A stretch of DNA of 64,000 bases from Chloroflexota bacterium (GCA_024434115.1 QMIT01000008.1:186001-250000); one strand, 5' to 3'; positions 55,021 through 63,624 are shown, counted from the stretch's first letter. Notes: generated from the letters alone by a model not told the origin. A program made the numbers and translations.

Positions 55021-55737
55021 CTATACGACCATTTCGGTTGGTTTACCCGTTTTGTGAACATTAGCATTGATACGATAGCCACGTCCATGCAGCGAAATAA
55101 TGATACGCGGTCGGTCGGGATCGAATTCCAATTTGTTCCGCAAGTTATGGATGTGATTGCGGACAAGGGCTGTATCACCAGAGCCTGCCGGGTAATCCCA
55201 CACCGATTCCAACAAATCATTGGCGGTGTGATATTTATCGGTGTTGACACACAGATAATCGAGCAGTTCAAATTCCACTGGCGTAAGGCTAATCACCCGT
55301 TGATCTACCGATACCGTCCGCAAATTATAGTCAATAGTAAGGCGCTGCTGCTCTTCTTTTTTGTTGCGCGTGGCCCGTCGCAGCAGGGCGCGAATCCGTG
55401 CATTGAGTTCGCGTGTGCTAAACGGCTTCCGCATAAAATCGTCGCCCCCCGCATCCAACGCCAACGCAATCTCATGAGCGCTGTGATAGGCGGTTAGGAA
55501 CAGAATTGGTACATCGGTCAGATGGGGCAGCTTGCGAAGTTGGGTGCAAAGGGAAAGGCCATTATCACCCGGCAGCACCATATCCAAGATAATCAAATCC
55601 GGCTGCGACTCGCGGGCGATGGACAAAACCTCATAACTATTCAGGACACCCAACACATCATGCCCTTCACGCTCAAGCACACGCTCAAGTGTTTCAAGAA
55701 TAATTTCATCGTCTTCTACCACCATAATCACTGGCAT
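55021..55737 (-). CDS. OmpR/PhoB-type response regulator
   Basis: A 238-residue response regulator. The receiver domain (1 to about 120) has the acidic pair VVEDDEII, the phosphorylated Asp in LIILDMVLPGDNG, a conserved Thr in LFLTAYHS, and the Lys in MRKPFSTREL. The C-terminal winged-helix (about 140-230) ends with HIHNLRNKLEFDPDRPRIIISLHGRGYRI, typical of OmpR/PhoB. The ATG at 55737 follows AAGGAG; a TTG at 55758 is weaker. It is transcribed after a terminator that follows the other regulator gene, so it has its own promoter, probably near two palindromic boxes at 55750-55819. Its partner kinase is not adjacent, unless it shares the GAF kinase. Confidence 0.94.
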   Translation of the reverse strand: MPVIMVVEDDEIILETLERVLEREGHDVLGVLNSYEVLSIARESQPDLIILDMVLPGDNGLSLCTQLRKLPHLTDVPILFLTAYHSAHEIALALDAGGDDFMRKPFSTRELNARIRALLRRATRNKKEEQQRLTIDYNLRTVSVDQRVISLTPVEFELLDYLCVNTDKYHTANDLLESVWDYPAGSGDTALVRNHIHNLRNKLEFDPDRPRIIISLHGRGYRINANVHKTGKPTEMVV

Positions 55738-55749
55738 GTGTGTGGCTCC

Positions 55750-55819
55750 TTGATTCAATACAGGGGTTATGAGATGCCCCCTTATTACGGTAAGGCGTTT
55801 TGACTTTCTATTGAATCAA
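55750..55819. promoter_or_regulatory. Two palindromic TTGAWTCAA boxes flanking the regulator's leader
   Basis: TTGATTCAA at 55750-55758 and TTGAATCAA at 55811-55819 are each nine-base palindromes, and each occurs close to the regulator start and its presumed promoter. Two such boxes around a regulator's promoter fit autoregulation, but no -10/-35 pair stands out between them. The nine-base length is short enough for coincidence. Confidence 0.3.
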
Positions 55820-55832
55820 TGGTAACAAACAA

Positions 55833-55855
55833 ACTGGCCTAAAATAAAGGCCAGT
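55833..55855 (-). terminator. Terminator after the second response regulator
   Basis: Eight-base arms ACTGGCCT and AGGCCAGT around a seven-base loop. On the minus strand the stem is followed by TTTGTTTGTT. It separates the kinase-regulator pair from the next regulator gene. Confidence 0.75.
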
Positions 55856-55906
55856 CCATGAAACTCCTATGAATTTTTCCCGAAGAAATTCTAATGAGTC
55901 ATCAGC

Positions 55907-56611
55907 CTATTCATTCATCATATAACCGACGCCATGAATGGTCTTGATAAATTGGCTTTCGGGGTCCATATCTTGCAGCTTGGAACGCAGGTTGCGGATA
56001 TGGGCACGCACCAGATCGGGATCGCCAGTGTTGGGGGGATAGCTCCAAACAGCCTCTAATAAATGGCCGGGAGAAAGCGCCTGATTGATATGTTCCATCA
56101 AATAGCGCAGCAGGCGATGTTCGGTAAACGTTAACTGAATAGTCTGGTCACCAATCGAAGCCCGATAGGTATCCGAATCGAGAATCAAATGACCGACTTG
56201 GATGCGTGAACTAACCTTTAAAGCATCGCGTTCACTGCGACGAAGCAAGGCCCGCACTCGTGCCTGTAATTCAATTAGTTCAAAGGGTTTGACGACATAA
56301 TCATCCCCACCAGCGTCCAGACCCGACACAATATCATCGGTATGACCACGTGCCGTCAAAAACAACACCGGAATATGATTCATGGCTGAATCGGCCCGAA
56401 TCCGTTTGCAGACTTCAAAGCCTGTCATGCCCGGCATCATCACGTCTAAAATCACCAAATCGGGCACACGTCGTTTTAGTTGATCTAAGGCATCGGGGCC
56501 GGAGTTCGCTGATGATACATCAAAGCCATCCCGTGTTAAGGCACGGGTCAGCGTCCCCAGCACATCAGGATCATCATCTACCACGAGGATATGGTTGGTA
56601 CTGCTGCTCAT
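55907..56611 (-). CDS. OmpR/PhoB-type response regulator, partner of the GAF kinase
   Basis: A 234-residue response regulator. The receiver shows VVDDDPDVL, the phosphorylated Asp in LVILDVMMPGMTG, LFLTARGHTDD, and VVKPFELIEL. The winged-helix carries LTFTEHRLLRYLMEH and the final HIRNLRSKLQDMDPESQFIKTIHGVGYM. It is 22 bases downstream of the GAF sensor kinase on the same strand, so the two form a two-component pair. The ATG at 56611 is a clear start. The DNA target is unknown. The gene ends in a terminator, and the gap beyond it to the next regulator holds that terminator and two palindromic boxes. Confidence 0.95.
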   Translation of the reverse strand: MSSSTNHILVVDDDPDVLGTLTRALTRDGFDVSSANSGPDALDQLKRRVPDLVILDVMMPGMTGFEVCKRIRADSAMNHIPVLFLTARGHTDDIVSGLDAGGDDYVVKPFELIELQARVRALLRRSERDALKVSSRIQVGHLILDSDTYRASIGDQTIQLTFTEHRLLRYLMEHINQALSPGHLLEAVWSYPPNTGDPDLVRAHIRNLRSKLQDMDPESQFIKTIHGVGYMMNE

Positions 56612-56632
56612 AGAAAGTCTTCCTCTCGCCGA

Positions 56633-59248
56633 TTATTTTTCGAGTGCTGGTAATAACACGACAAAACGGGCACCTGTTTTGCCGTTTTCAGGCTTTTCGG
56701 CAGAAATTTGCCCGCCGCATTTTTCTACAATCTGTCGAGAAATATGAAGTCCAAGTCCTGTCCCCTGCCCCGGTTGTTTCGTGGTATAAAACGCATCAAA
56801 AATCGCTTCACGCTCTTCGTCGGGAATCCCCGGCCCATTATCCCACACCTCAACTCGTATAATGCCATCCGGGTCTAGACAGGACATAATGCCGATTTTG
56901 CGGGTTTCCTGTTCCATGACGGCATCACGGGCATTCAGTAGCAAATTGAGCCAAACATCTTCCATCTGTCCACGCAATCCGTTGATGATAGGTAGATTAT
57001 CCGCCAAATCAACGGTTAGGGCAATAAAGCCACGCTCAATATGGCTGGTGACCAGTGCCAATGTATTTCGAATGGTGATATTGACATCCATCGGCTCCAA
57101 ATGTTCACTTTCGCGGTCACGATAGGCCATACTCAACAGACGCCGTACCACTTCGTGTGCCCGCTGCCCAGCCCGATGAATTGCTTGGAGGGCTTCATGT
57201 GAGGGGTCCCCCTCGGGGCTGTCTTGCAATAATATCTCGGTATCCCCCAAAATGGTCGTCAAGGGGTTGTTAATCTGATGAGCCACTGCTGCGGCCAATT
57301 CCCCCATTGCTGACATGCGGGCGGCTTGAACAAGCTGTGTTTGGGCCTTGCGCAGTTTTTGCAAACTGTTTTCAAGATCATTATACAAACGGGCATTTTG
57401 GAGGGCATTTCCCGCCTGCAACACAAGCGCTTGAGCCAGATTAAACTCCCGTTTGGCGAAGGTACGTTTGCTCAAGGTGTCTGCTAACACCACTACCCCC
57501 ACTACCTGCCCAGTTATCATCAATGGCAATACAAGCAAGCCTTGTGCGTGATAGAAATCGAGCAGCACCGCCTCGTCGGGGTCGAGTTGAGCATTGGCTG
57601 TGATTTCCACCGTCTCACTTTGTAGCACTGTCCGACGGAGCAACTTCAATTTATTGAAATTGAGCATAGGGCTAGGCGAAGTAAGCCATACCCCTTTGCC
57701 AACACTGAGTAACTGGCGCAGCATCTTGTAAATCGGGTCCCAACGCCAAACATTACAAACGTTTGCTTCGGTAGCTTTCGCCAAAGCCCATGCCAACTCT
57801 TTTTGTTGTGCAAAATCATCTTGGTTATTGAGTGCCATCGTCAATAAATGATGGCTTTTTTCTTCCCAGTCGGGGGAAATCACTGGATCGGAGTGTCTGT
57901 GATGATAAATCAGTTCCACGACCCCATAAGGCTGATTATGGCTAAAAACCGGAATCAGGCATAATTTTTGAGCCTGTTGACCCGCAAGATATTGATAATT
58001 CACCTTGTCGTTGACCAATTCATCAAGGCCCAGCACCATCGCTTGGCGCTGCTCTAAACCGTGACGAAACACCGTGACTTGGAGTGGGTTCAATTGTGGG
58101 GAATGTTCGGGTGACCAATGGCCCTGCATATAACGTGAAATGACCCGCAACGTGCCCGTGCCGCCATCAATGGTGGCTAGTTCACACAAGCTGATGTTGA
58201 GGGCATGGATAAACTGCTCACCGATGGTTGGCAATACCACTTCTAAGGATAAGGTGGTATTGACGGCGGCACTGGCGTTTACTAGAGTTGCCAATTCACG
58301 GGAGCGCATCACACTTTCGCCGTATAAACGGGCATTTTCAATGGCAATCGCCGCGTGTGAGGCCAAATCTTGCAGCAATTCGCGGTCACGTTCGGTAAAG
58401 GTGCGGTCGGTCATGCGATTGTTGACGCCTAACACGCCGACATTTTGACCTTTGACCTGCATTGGCACATAAAGCAGTGAACGGGCAAAGTATTGGGTTT
58501 TAACTTTTTGCCAGCCTGCCCGCCCCACTAAGACCGGATTACCCGTCTGGAAAACATGTCCCGCCAGCGTATCTTGTGTTTTGATGCGAAACTCGCGGGC
58601 GGTTTCGTGGTCAATGCCTTTGGCGGCGCGGATATACAGCGTCTTGCCTTCATCATCTGGCAGCAGCAGCAAGCCTTCTTCGGCATTGGTCAAGGAGGTC
58701 GCCGCGTCCACCACCTTCGTCAATACCGTGTTTAGGTCGAGCGTAGAGTTCAGCATCCGCGCAATGCCTGAGAGCGTCTGTTGTTCCAGCAAATTACGCT
58801 CCAGCAGTTTTAACAACTCATCGCGGGAGGTCATTTCTGGCATACTCGATAGATTGGTGGGCTTCAATTTGGCCCGTTCAAGTGTTTGGGCCACAATATT
58901 CAAGACCGCCTGTGTATGAATCGGCGCGGTAATCATCCCTGAAGCACCCTCCGGGGGCATCACTTTGGCAGGTGACGTTGAAATCGCAATCCATGTCACA
59001 TACTCAAAGGCCGGGTCTTTCTGAAAGACATCCGCTGCTGACTGTCCATCGGTATCACTCACACGCAAATCTACCAACGCCACGTCATAATGATGATGTC
59101 GAACCGAGAAGCGTGCATCGCCCAGATTATAGGCTTTCTGGACATAGTAATTCTCAGCCACCAACATATCATGGAGGGCGTCGGCCAGATTGACATCCGA
59201 CTCTACAATCAGAATGCGACTTGCGTTAATTGACGGCCAGAAATCCAT
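56633..59248 (-). CDS. Cytoplasmic multi-GAF sensor histidine kinase with degenerate N-terminal receiver
   Basis: An 871-residue kinase with no membrane segment. Residues 1-125 resemble a receiver domain, with the phospho-acceptor-like Asp in VALVDLRVSD; the acidic pair is reduced (IVESD) and the conserved Lys is missing (TAPIHT), so it may not signal normally. Three GAF-type domains follow (about 160-310, 325-460, 480-640). The kinase core has the H-box AAVAHQINNPLTT, the N-box WLNLLLNARDAV, and G-boxes DNGPGIP and GTGLGL. GAF domains bind small ligands, so it senses a cytoplasmic or diffusible signal. It starts with ATG at 59248 and is paired with the regulator just downstream. Confidence 0.92.
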   Translation of the reverse strand: MDFWPSINASRILIVESDVNLADALHDMLVAENYYVQKAYNLGDARFSVRHHHYDVALVDLRVSDTDGQSAADVFQKDPAFEYVTWIAISTSPAKVMPPEGASGMITAPIHTQAVLNIVAQTLERAKLKPTNLSSMPEMTSRDELLKLLERNLLEQQTLSGIARMLNSTLDLNTVLTKVVDAATSLTNAEEGLLLLPDDEGKTLYIRAAKGIDHETAREFRIKTQDTLAGHVFQTGNPVLVGRAGWQKVKTQYFARSLLYVPMQVKGQNVGVLGVNNRMTDRTFTERDRELLQDLASHAAIAIENARLYGESVMRSRELATLVNASAAVNTTLSLEVVLPTIGEQFIHALNISLCELATIDGGTGTLRVISRYMQGHWSPEHSPQLNPLQVTVFRHGLEQRQAMVLGLDELVNDKVNYQYLAGQQAQKLCLIPVFSHNQPYGVVELIYHHRHSDPVISPDWEEKSHHLLTMALNNQDDFAQQKELAWALAKATEANVCNVWRWDPIYKMLRQLLSVGKGVWLTSPSPMLNFNKLKLLRRTVLQSETVEITANAQLDPDEAVLLDFYHAQGLLVLPLMITGQVVGVVVLADTLSKRTFAKREFNLAQALVLQAGNALQNARLYNDLENSLQKLRKAQTQLVQAARMSAMGELAAAVAHQINNPLTTILGDTEILLQDSPEGDPSHEALQAIHRAGQRAHEVVRRLLSMAYRDRESEHLEPMDVNITIRNTLALVTSHIERGFIALTVDLADNLPIINGLRGQMEDVWLNLLLNARDAVMEQETRKIGIMSCLDPDGIIRVEVWDNGPGIPDEEREAIFDAFYTTKQPGQGTGLGLHISRQIVEKCGGQISAEKPENGKTGARFVVLLPALEK

Positions 59249-59317
59249 AACATACCAATACTTTTACTTATACAAGCAGGCGATACCTGTTTCCCTTCGG
59301 TCCCGATGGTTCGTTCC

Positions 59318-59346
59318 ATTGTACTAGTCATAGCCAGAAGGGGCAA
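59318..59346 (-). promoter_or_regulatory. Promoter of the GAF kinase operon
   Basis: On the minus strand TTGCCC and TACAAT are separated by 17 bases, 70 bases before the kinase start. The -10 matches five of six and the -35 four of six positions. It lies immediately beyond the groEL terminator. Confidence 0.5.
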
Positions 59347-59370
59347 TTAAGGTTCTGTACCTCAAAAATC

Positions 59371-59402
59371 AAAAACGGACTCGACATTGCTGCCGAATCC
59401 GT
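59371..59402 (-). terminator. Terminator of groEL
   Basis: On the minus strand ACGGA-T-TCG pairs with CGA-G-TCCGT across a 10-base loop with one mismatch, then comes TTTTTGATTTTTG. It lies 27 bases beyond the groEL stop. Confidence 0.7.
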
Positions 59403-59428
59403 CTTGGTACTTAGCTCGAGGCGTTGGA

Positions 59429-61063
59429 TTAGTAATCCATGCCGCCGGGGGGCATTGCTGGGGCTTTTTCTTCCTCAGGGATGTCGGTGATGAGCGCTTC
59501 GGTGGTCAGGATCATCGCGGCAATACTGGCAGCATTTTCCAGCGCTCCACGAGTCACCTTCACCGGATCGAGCAAACCAGCGACAATCATGTCAACATAT
59601 TCGCCCGTCATCACGTCATAACCGATCTTGTTGTTGCCCTTTTCCTGTTGGATACGGCGAACGTTGCTAATAATCACGCCACCGTCCTGACCGGCATTGG
59701 CAGCAATCTTCTTAATGGGCGTTTCCAGCGCGGTACGCAGGATGCTGATACCTGTGTTTTCATCACCGTAGTTCAACTTCACCCCATCGAGAGCGGCAAT
59801 GGCGTTAATCAGGGCCACACCACCACCGGGGACAATACCTTCTTCGACAGCGGCGCGGGTTGCGCTCAGGGCGTCTTCAACGCGGTGCTTCTTTTCCTTC
59901 AGTTCAACTTCGGTAGCGGCCCCAACGCGAATCACAGCCACACCACCCGCCAGCTTCGCCAGACGTTCGTTCAGTTTTTCTTTGTCATAGTCGCTGGTGC
60001 TGTTTTCAATTTCGACACGGATTTCTTCGATACGGGCCTTGATGTCAGCCTGATCACCCATGCCGTCCACAACGGTGGTGTCATCTTTGGTGCAGACCAC
60101 TTTGCCAGCGCGACCCAAGTCGTCAATCGTCACGCTGTCCAGTTTGCGACCCATTTCTTCGCTAATGACCTGACCGCCCGTCAGCACAGCAATGTCACGC
60201 AGCATAGCCTTGCGACGATCACCAAAGCCGGGGGCTTTGACAGCGACAACGTTGATCATACCACGCAGTTTGTTCAACACGAGGGTGGCGAGCGCTTCAC
60301 CATCAACGTCTTCCGAAATAATCACGACATCACGTTTGCCCAATTGGAACAGTTTTTCCAGAATCGGCACGAGGTCGGCAGCGGCGCTGATCTTTTTGTC
60401 ATGAATCAAAATATAGGGGTCTTCAATGACAGCCTGCATCGTTTCCGGGTGGTTAACGAAGTAGGGGCTGATGTACCCACGATCAAAGTTCATACCTTCG
60501 ACGTATTCGGTCTCGAAATCCAGACCCTTGCTCTCTTCAACGGTGATCACGCCGTCCTTGCCCACTTTGTCCATCACTTCGGCAATCAGTTCACCAATTT
60601 GGCGATCCTGCGCGGAGTTGGAGGCGACGGAGGCAATTTCTTCTTTGGTGTTGATTTCAACCGACATCTTACGCAGGGCCTCGACCACTTTGTCGGTGGC
60701 AGCTTCGATCCCACGCTTCAGCAGCATGGGGTTGGCACCAGCAGCGATGTTCTTCAGGCCTTCATTCACAATCGCCTGAGCCAGCACGGTTGCGGTGGTT
60801 GTACCATCACCCGCGATGTCGTTGGTCTTGGTGGCGGCTTCCTTCAACAGTTGCGCACCCATGTTTTCATAGGGGTCAGACAATTCAATTTCTTTGGCAA
60901 CGGTTACACCATCGTGAGTAACAGTGGGAGCGCCGAATTTCTTATCGAGGGCCACGTTGCGCCCCTTGGGGCCGAGGGTGGTGCTCACAGCGTTCGCCAA
61001 AATATCAATACCCACTTTTAGGCGACGACGGGCGTCTTCATTAAACACCAGTTGTTTAGCCAT
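59429..61063 (-). CDS. groEL: Chaperonin GroEL (Cpn60)
   Basis: A 544-residue group I chaperonin that folds proteins in an ATP-driven cage with GroES. The ATP-binding motifs are [16 protein letters not shown] and the catalytic [14 protein letters not shown]. The apical and equatorial motifs [15 protein letters not shown] and the C-terminal domain are all present. It ends in PPGGMDY, without a long GGM repeat. The ATG at 61063 follows an AGGAG site. It is 61 bases downstream of groES and is controlled by two upstream CIRCE operators. Another frame of the same length runs opposite (59387-61021); it is a codon-bias shadow. Confidence 0.98.
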   Translation of the reverse strand: MAKQLVFNEDARRRLKVGIDILANAVSTTLGPKGRNVALDKKFGAPTVTHDGVTVAKEIELSDPYENMGAQLLKEAATKTNDIAGDGTTTATVLAQAIVNEGLKNIAAGANPMLLKRGIEAATDKVVEALRKMSVEINTKEEIASVASNSAQDRQIGELIAEVMDKVGKDGVITVEESKGLDFETEYVEGMNFDRGYISPYFVNHPETMQAVIEDPYILIHDKKISAAADLVPILEKLFQLGKRDVVIISEDVDGEALATLVLNKLRGMINVVAVKAPGFGDRRKAMLRDIAVLTGGQVISEEMGRKLDSVTIDDLGRAGKVVCTKDDTTVVDGMGDQADIKARIEEIRVEIENSTSDYDKEKLNERLAKLAGGVAVIRVGAATEVELKEKKHRVEDALSATRAAVEEGIVPGGGVALINAIAALDGVKLNYGDENTGISILRTALETPIKKIAANAGQDGGVIISNVRRIQQEKGNNKIGYDVMTGEYVDMIVAGLLDPVKVTRGALENAASIAAMILTTEALITDIPEEEKAPAMPPGGMDY

Positions 61064-61124
61064 GACGTTTTTACTCCTCCGAGTAGTTGTATTTCTCTAA
61101 AGATTTGCTTTGCTAGGCTAGAAA

Positions 61125-61427
61125 TTACTTGTTATCAACAACAGCCAGAATGTCGGTTTCTTTCAAGATAAGCAGTTTCTTGCCATCCACCTTGACTTCA
61201 GTGCCCGCATATTTGGCAAACAGCACGGTATCACCAGTGTTGACATCCATCTTGATATAAGCGCCATCATCATCACGACGGCCCGGGCCAACGGCCAAAA
61301 TCAGACCCTGTTGGGGTTTTTCCTTCGCGGTTTCTGGCAGTACCAGCGCACCACCCGCAAAAGTCTCTTCTTTATCCTGTGGTTCGACAATCACGCGGTC
61401 GGCCAAAGGACGCAGCTTCAATGACAT
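61125..61427 (-). CDS. groES: Co-chaperonin GroES (Cpn10)
   Basis: A 100-residue heptameric lid for GroEL. The family start is [15 protein letters not shown], the mobile loop is [19 protein letters not shown], then [15 protein letters not shown] and the C-terminal [23 protein letters not shown]. Length is normal. The ATG at 61427 has a TGAGGAGG ribosome site. The leader carries a sigma-70-type promoter flanked by two perfect CIRCE elements, implying HrcA-controlled heat-shock expression of the groES-groEL unit. Confidence 0.98.
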   Translation of the reverse strand: MSLKLRPLADRVIVEPQDKEETFAGGALVLPETAKEKPQQGLILAVGPGRRDDDGAYIKMDVNTGDTVLFAKYAGTEVKVDGKKLLILKETDILAVVDNK

Positions 61428-61489
61428 GCTATCCTCCTCATTAGGGATGACTTAAATTTCACTGAGATGAATTTCAACTTTGTTCATCG

Positions 61490-61516
61490 TTAGCACTCTC
61501 ATTGGGGGAGTGCTAA
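61490..61516. promoter_or_regulatory. CIRCE operator 1 (HrcA site)
   Basis: TTAGCACTC and GAGTGCTAA are perfect nine-base arms around a nine-base spacer, the exact CIRCE consensus. It lies between the promoter and the groES start codon, so it would be transcribed and would block early elongation or start when HrcA binds. Confidence 0.97.
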
Positions 61517-61527
61517 TTCCGACCCAA

Positions 61528-61557
61528 AATATACCGTCTGGTTGGTAGGAATGTCAA
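61528..61557 (-). promoter_or_regulatory. groES-groEL promoter
   Basis: On the minus strand a perfect TTGACA is followed after 18 bases by TATATT. It lies between the two CIRCE operators, with the -10 101 bases before the groES start codon. Confidence 0.8.
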
Positions 61558-61564
61558 GACATTT

Positions 61565-61591
61565 TTAGCACTCTAAACAGGCGAGTGCTAA
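61565..61591. promoter_or_regulatory. CIRCE operator 2 (HrcA site)
   Basis: A second perfect TTAGCACTC-N9-GAGTGCTAA element lies just upstream of the groES promoter -35. Two CIRCE copies around one promoter suggest tight repression by HrcA. The hrcA gene is not in this window. Confidence 0.97.
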
Positions 61592-61970
61592 TTTCTATGA
61601 TTTTTCTTACGATGTCTCTATAAATGGGGAATCCGTTAAAGAATCGTTAAGCATTATTGAGAAAGTATTGAGGTTTTGTGAAAAGCCTGCAAGTTTGTTG
61701 CAAATCACCAAATCCGTGAGTAACATTCATCTCATTCTAATAAATTTCTTTCAAAAAGATTTTTTTCAGGAGTTTTGCAAAAATAGCTTGCAACAAAACT
61801 CATTTTTGTTATGCTCATTGAAAAATCAATTTAGACCAAAAAGATTTGTAAATACTTCTTGTCCAAATAGCTTATCAAATTATTTCAATAGATTTCACCC
61901 TTTGTCAGGCAAATATATTTTAGCCAACTAAATTTAAATATTGCGCCATTTAGTAAGTAGAAAAAATATC
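61592..61970. other. AT-rich non-coding island upstream of groES
   Basis: About 380 bases are far more AT-rich than the coding DNA on both sides. They include long A and T runs, two AAAAAGATTT copies, and an inverted pair AGTTTGTTGCAA (about 61690) and TTGCAACAAAACT (about 61790). A TTG-initiated open frame (61668-61931) lies inside but has no ribosome site, no domain and atypical composition. I see no supported gene. It may be a regulatory or decayed region. Confidence 0.5.
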
Positions 61971-61994
61971 GCCTGTCTTGTACAGGCATTTTTT
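61971..61994. terminator. Bidirectional terminator beside the duplicated-domain lipoprotein gene
   Basis: GCCTGT and ACAGGC arms enclose CTTGT, followed by ATTTTTT on the plus strand. On the minus strand an AT-rich tail with TTTTTT also follows. It lies 18 bases beyond the lipoprotein gene stop, whose transcript it should end. Confidence 0.65.
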
Positions 61995-62011
61995 GTTTTT
62001 AGGGGCCAAAG

Positions 62012-62905
62012 TTATTCCGCTTCCGGTGTTCCGATAATCAACGGCTCAAGCGTGCCATAAGGCGGCGGAAGCACCTCTAATTCAGCATCGCAATAACTGA
62101 CTTGCAAGCCATCTGAATGATAAATATAGGTCGTGGGCGCTGCTTCATCCCCTAACACCTGAAACACTATGCGATAGCCGGGGATACTGACCACCGTATA
62201 ATTGAGGTCGGGGCGGGGACATCCTAAACTGGAATCAATCCACATCACCGCTGACAAGTCCACCCACTCAATGGCCTCCACATCCATTTCCAATCGCCGC
62301 GCCAAATCTGATCGGGCCGGGTCAATCAAGGACTCACCAATCGGATCAAAGGCCAGCGGATTCCCCGCATCACTCAATAACTCGGCCCGTACACAATAAT
62401 AAATCGTGCCTTCGCTATCGGTATGATAAACATAACCCTCTTCACCATAACTTAGGGCCACACGATAACCCGCCACGCCCGATTCTCCACGCAAGGCGGA
62501 CGAAACGATACGCGGCGCACAGCCCAGTTTGCCATCCGGCCAATTGACCTTACGTAAATTTAGTACCCCAATGACGGCATCATCCCCCAAGTCTAGTTTC
62601 TGGCGGAGATCACGCATGGCATAATCCACCGCCACAGTTGCGCTTTCGGGTAGAAATGAAATGATGGCAGGGGTATAGGTTGGTAAGTCATTGGGACGCA
62701 AGGCAGGTGTTGAGGGAGGTGGGGTTTGGGTGAGGGTCGGTGTGGGGGTCGGCGTGGGAGGAATCAGTGTTGAAACAACCGCCGCTTGGGGTGTCGGCGT
62801 AGCCTTAGAATCTGAACAAGCCACCCCAACCGTGACGAAAAAAACGATCATCAAAGTCGAGGCAGCTAGGGGGATAAAACGGCGGCGCATAACCGCGTTT
62901 GACAT
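62012..62905 (-). CDS. Lipoprotein with a tandemly duplicated domain of unknown function
   Basis: A 297-residue lipoprotein. The signal ends in VGVAC (Cys30), followed by a TPTPT linker (about 36-75). Two similar domains follow. The first (about 95-185) has DLRQKLDL, VNWPDGKLGCAPR, GYRVALSYG and YVYHTDSEGTIYYC. The second (about 200-285) has DLARRLEM, VMWIDSSLGCPRP, GYRIVFQVLG and YIYHSDGLQVSYC. The W-x-D-x-LGC-P and GYR-x5-YHxD motifs recur, and the paired cysteines hint at disulfides. The family is not named here. The ATG shares a base with the YggU stop (TAATG), implying coupled translation. Confidence 0.8.
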   Translation of the reverse strand: MSNAVMRRRFIPLAASTLMIVFFVTVGVACSDSKATPTPQAAVVSTLIPPTPTPTPTLTQTPPPSTPALRPNDLPTYTPAIISFLPESATVAVDYAMRDLRQKLDLGDDAVIGVLNLRKVNWPDGKLGCAPRIVSSALRGESGVAGYRVALSYGEEGYVYHTDSEGTIYYCVRAELLSDAGNPLAFDPIGESLIDPARSDLARRLEMDVEAIEWVDLSAVMWIDSSLGCPRPDLNYTVVSIPGYRIVFQVLGDEAAPTTYIYHSDGLQVSYCDAELEVLPPPYGTLEPLIIGTPEAE

Positions 62906-63222
62906 TAGTCTTCAGCATCCGGGTCTGGTTTCAGGCGCTCTTCCAACTCTGATGGGCTGACCCCTGCAACACTGAGCAGTTTATCGCGTGAATTTTCGCC
63001 CGCGACAATCTCAATATGTTCGGGATCAACACCAAGCCGGTCTGCCAAGAAATCAATCAACTGCTGGTTCGCTCCACCCTCCCCCGGGCCAGCCGTCAAG
63101 CGAATTTTCAGCGTACCGTCTTCTTGAATTCCAGCGATCTCGGTTCTATTGGCACGAGTCACTACACGGACAGTAAAAGCTGCCCCACTTTGGGCATCTG
63201 TGATTTTAAAGGGTCGTGTCAT
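62905..63222 (-). CDS. yggU: DUF167 (YggU) family protein
   Basis: A 105-residue protein of the DUF167/YggU family. It has FTVRVVTRANRTEIAGI, then LKIRLTAGPGEGGANQQLIDFLADRLGV, then IEIVAGENSRDKLLSVAG, matching the conserved basic and Gly/Ala-rich core that gives the family its small alpha/beta fold. The function is unknown. The ATG at 63222 gives MTRPFKITD; a TTG at 63249 would add nine residues. It is part of the conserved YggS-YggT-YggU neighbourhood found in many bacteria near cell-division genes. Confidence 0.9.
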   Translation of the reverse strand: MTRPFKITDAQSGAAFTVRVVTRANRTEIAGIQEDGTLKIRLTAGPGEGGANQQLIDFLADRLGVDPEHIEIVAGENSRDKLLSVAGVSPSELEERLKPDPDAED

Positions 63223-63303
63223 CCTATAGTCGCCTTTCTGATCTGGCAATGCACTTACTCTATTTTACGACAAAGACTCATGTTCTGCTGAGGGACTTCC
63301 GAC

Positions 63304-63570
63304 CTATGCCACCATTTGGATCAACAGTGTCCTTACAATTTGAATGATGATAAATGCGATAAGTGGACTGAGATCGAACCCGGCAGTCTGGGGCAGTAGA
63401 TTACGGATCGGCGCTAAAAACGGCTCGGTAAGATCAAAAAGAGTTTTGGCTATCGGGCTATAAGGGCTTAATCGTCCCAAAGCGACCATCCAACTCACAA
63501 TAATACGCCCGAACAGGATTAACGAAAGAATCGTAGCCAGCATATCAATCAAATCCGCCACTGCTATCAC
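63304..63570 (-). CDS. yggT: YggT-family membrane protein
   Basis: An 88-residue protein with two hydrophobic segments (about 5-30 and 62-84) joined by a loop containing SPYSPIAKTLFDLTEPFLAPIRNLLP. This is the YggT/YlmG signature with its conserved EPxLxPIR segment. YlmG/YggT proteins are linked to cell division, membrane organisation or osmotic tolerance in different bacteria. The start appears to be GTG at 63570 with AAGGAGC directly upstream; a GTG at 63561 is an alternative with better spacing. It lies between YggS and YggU homologues. Confidence 0.88.
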   Translation of the reverse strand: MIAVADLIDMLATILSLILFGRIIVSWMVALGRLSPYSPIAKTLFDLTEPFLAPIRNLLPQTAGFDLSPLIAFIIIQIVRTLLIQMVA

Positions 63571-63624
63571 GCTCCTTACCTATATGTGATTCCACCTATA
63601 TTACGCAAAATTCGCCCACAGCGC

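Noticed and set aside
59387-61021. A 544-codon open frame on the plus strand opposite groEL
   Set aside because: It is an antisense shadow produced by groEL codon bias. The composition (very rich in His, Phe, Asn and Gly) and lack of any known domain contrast with an unmistakable GroEL on the other strand.
61668-61931. An 87-codon plus-strand frame in the AT-rich island
   Set aside because: TTG start, no ribosome site, no domain and low-complexity AT-driven composition. Kept only as part of a non-coding feature.
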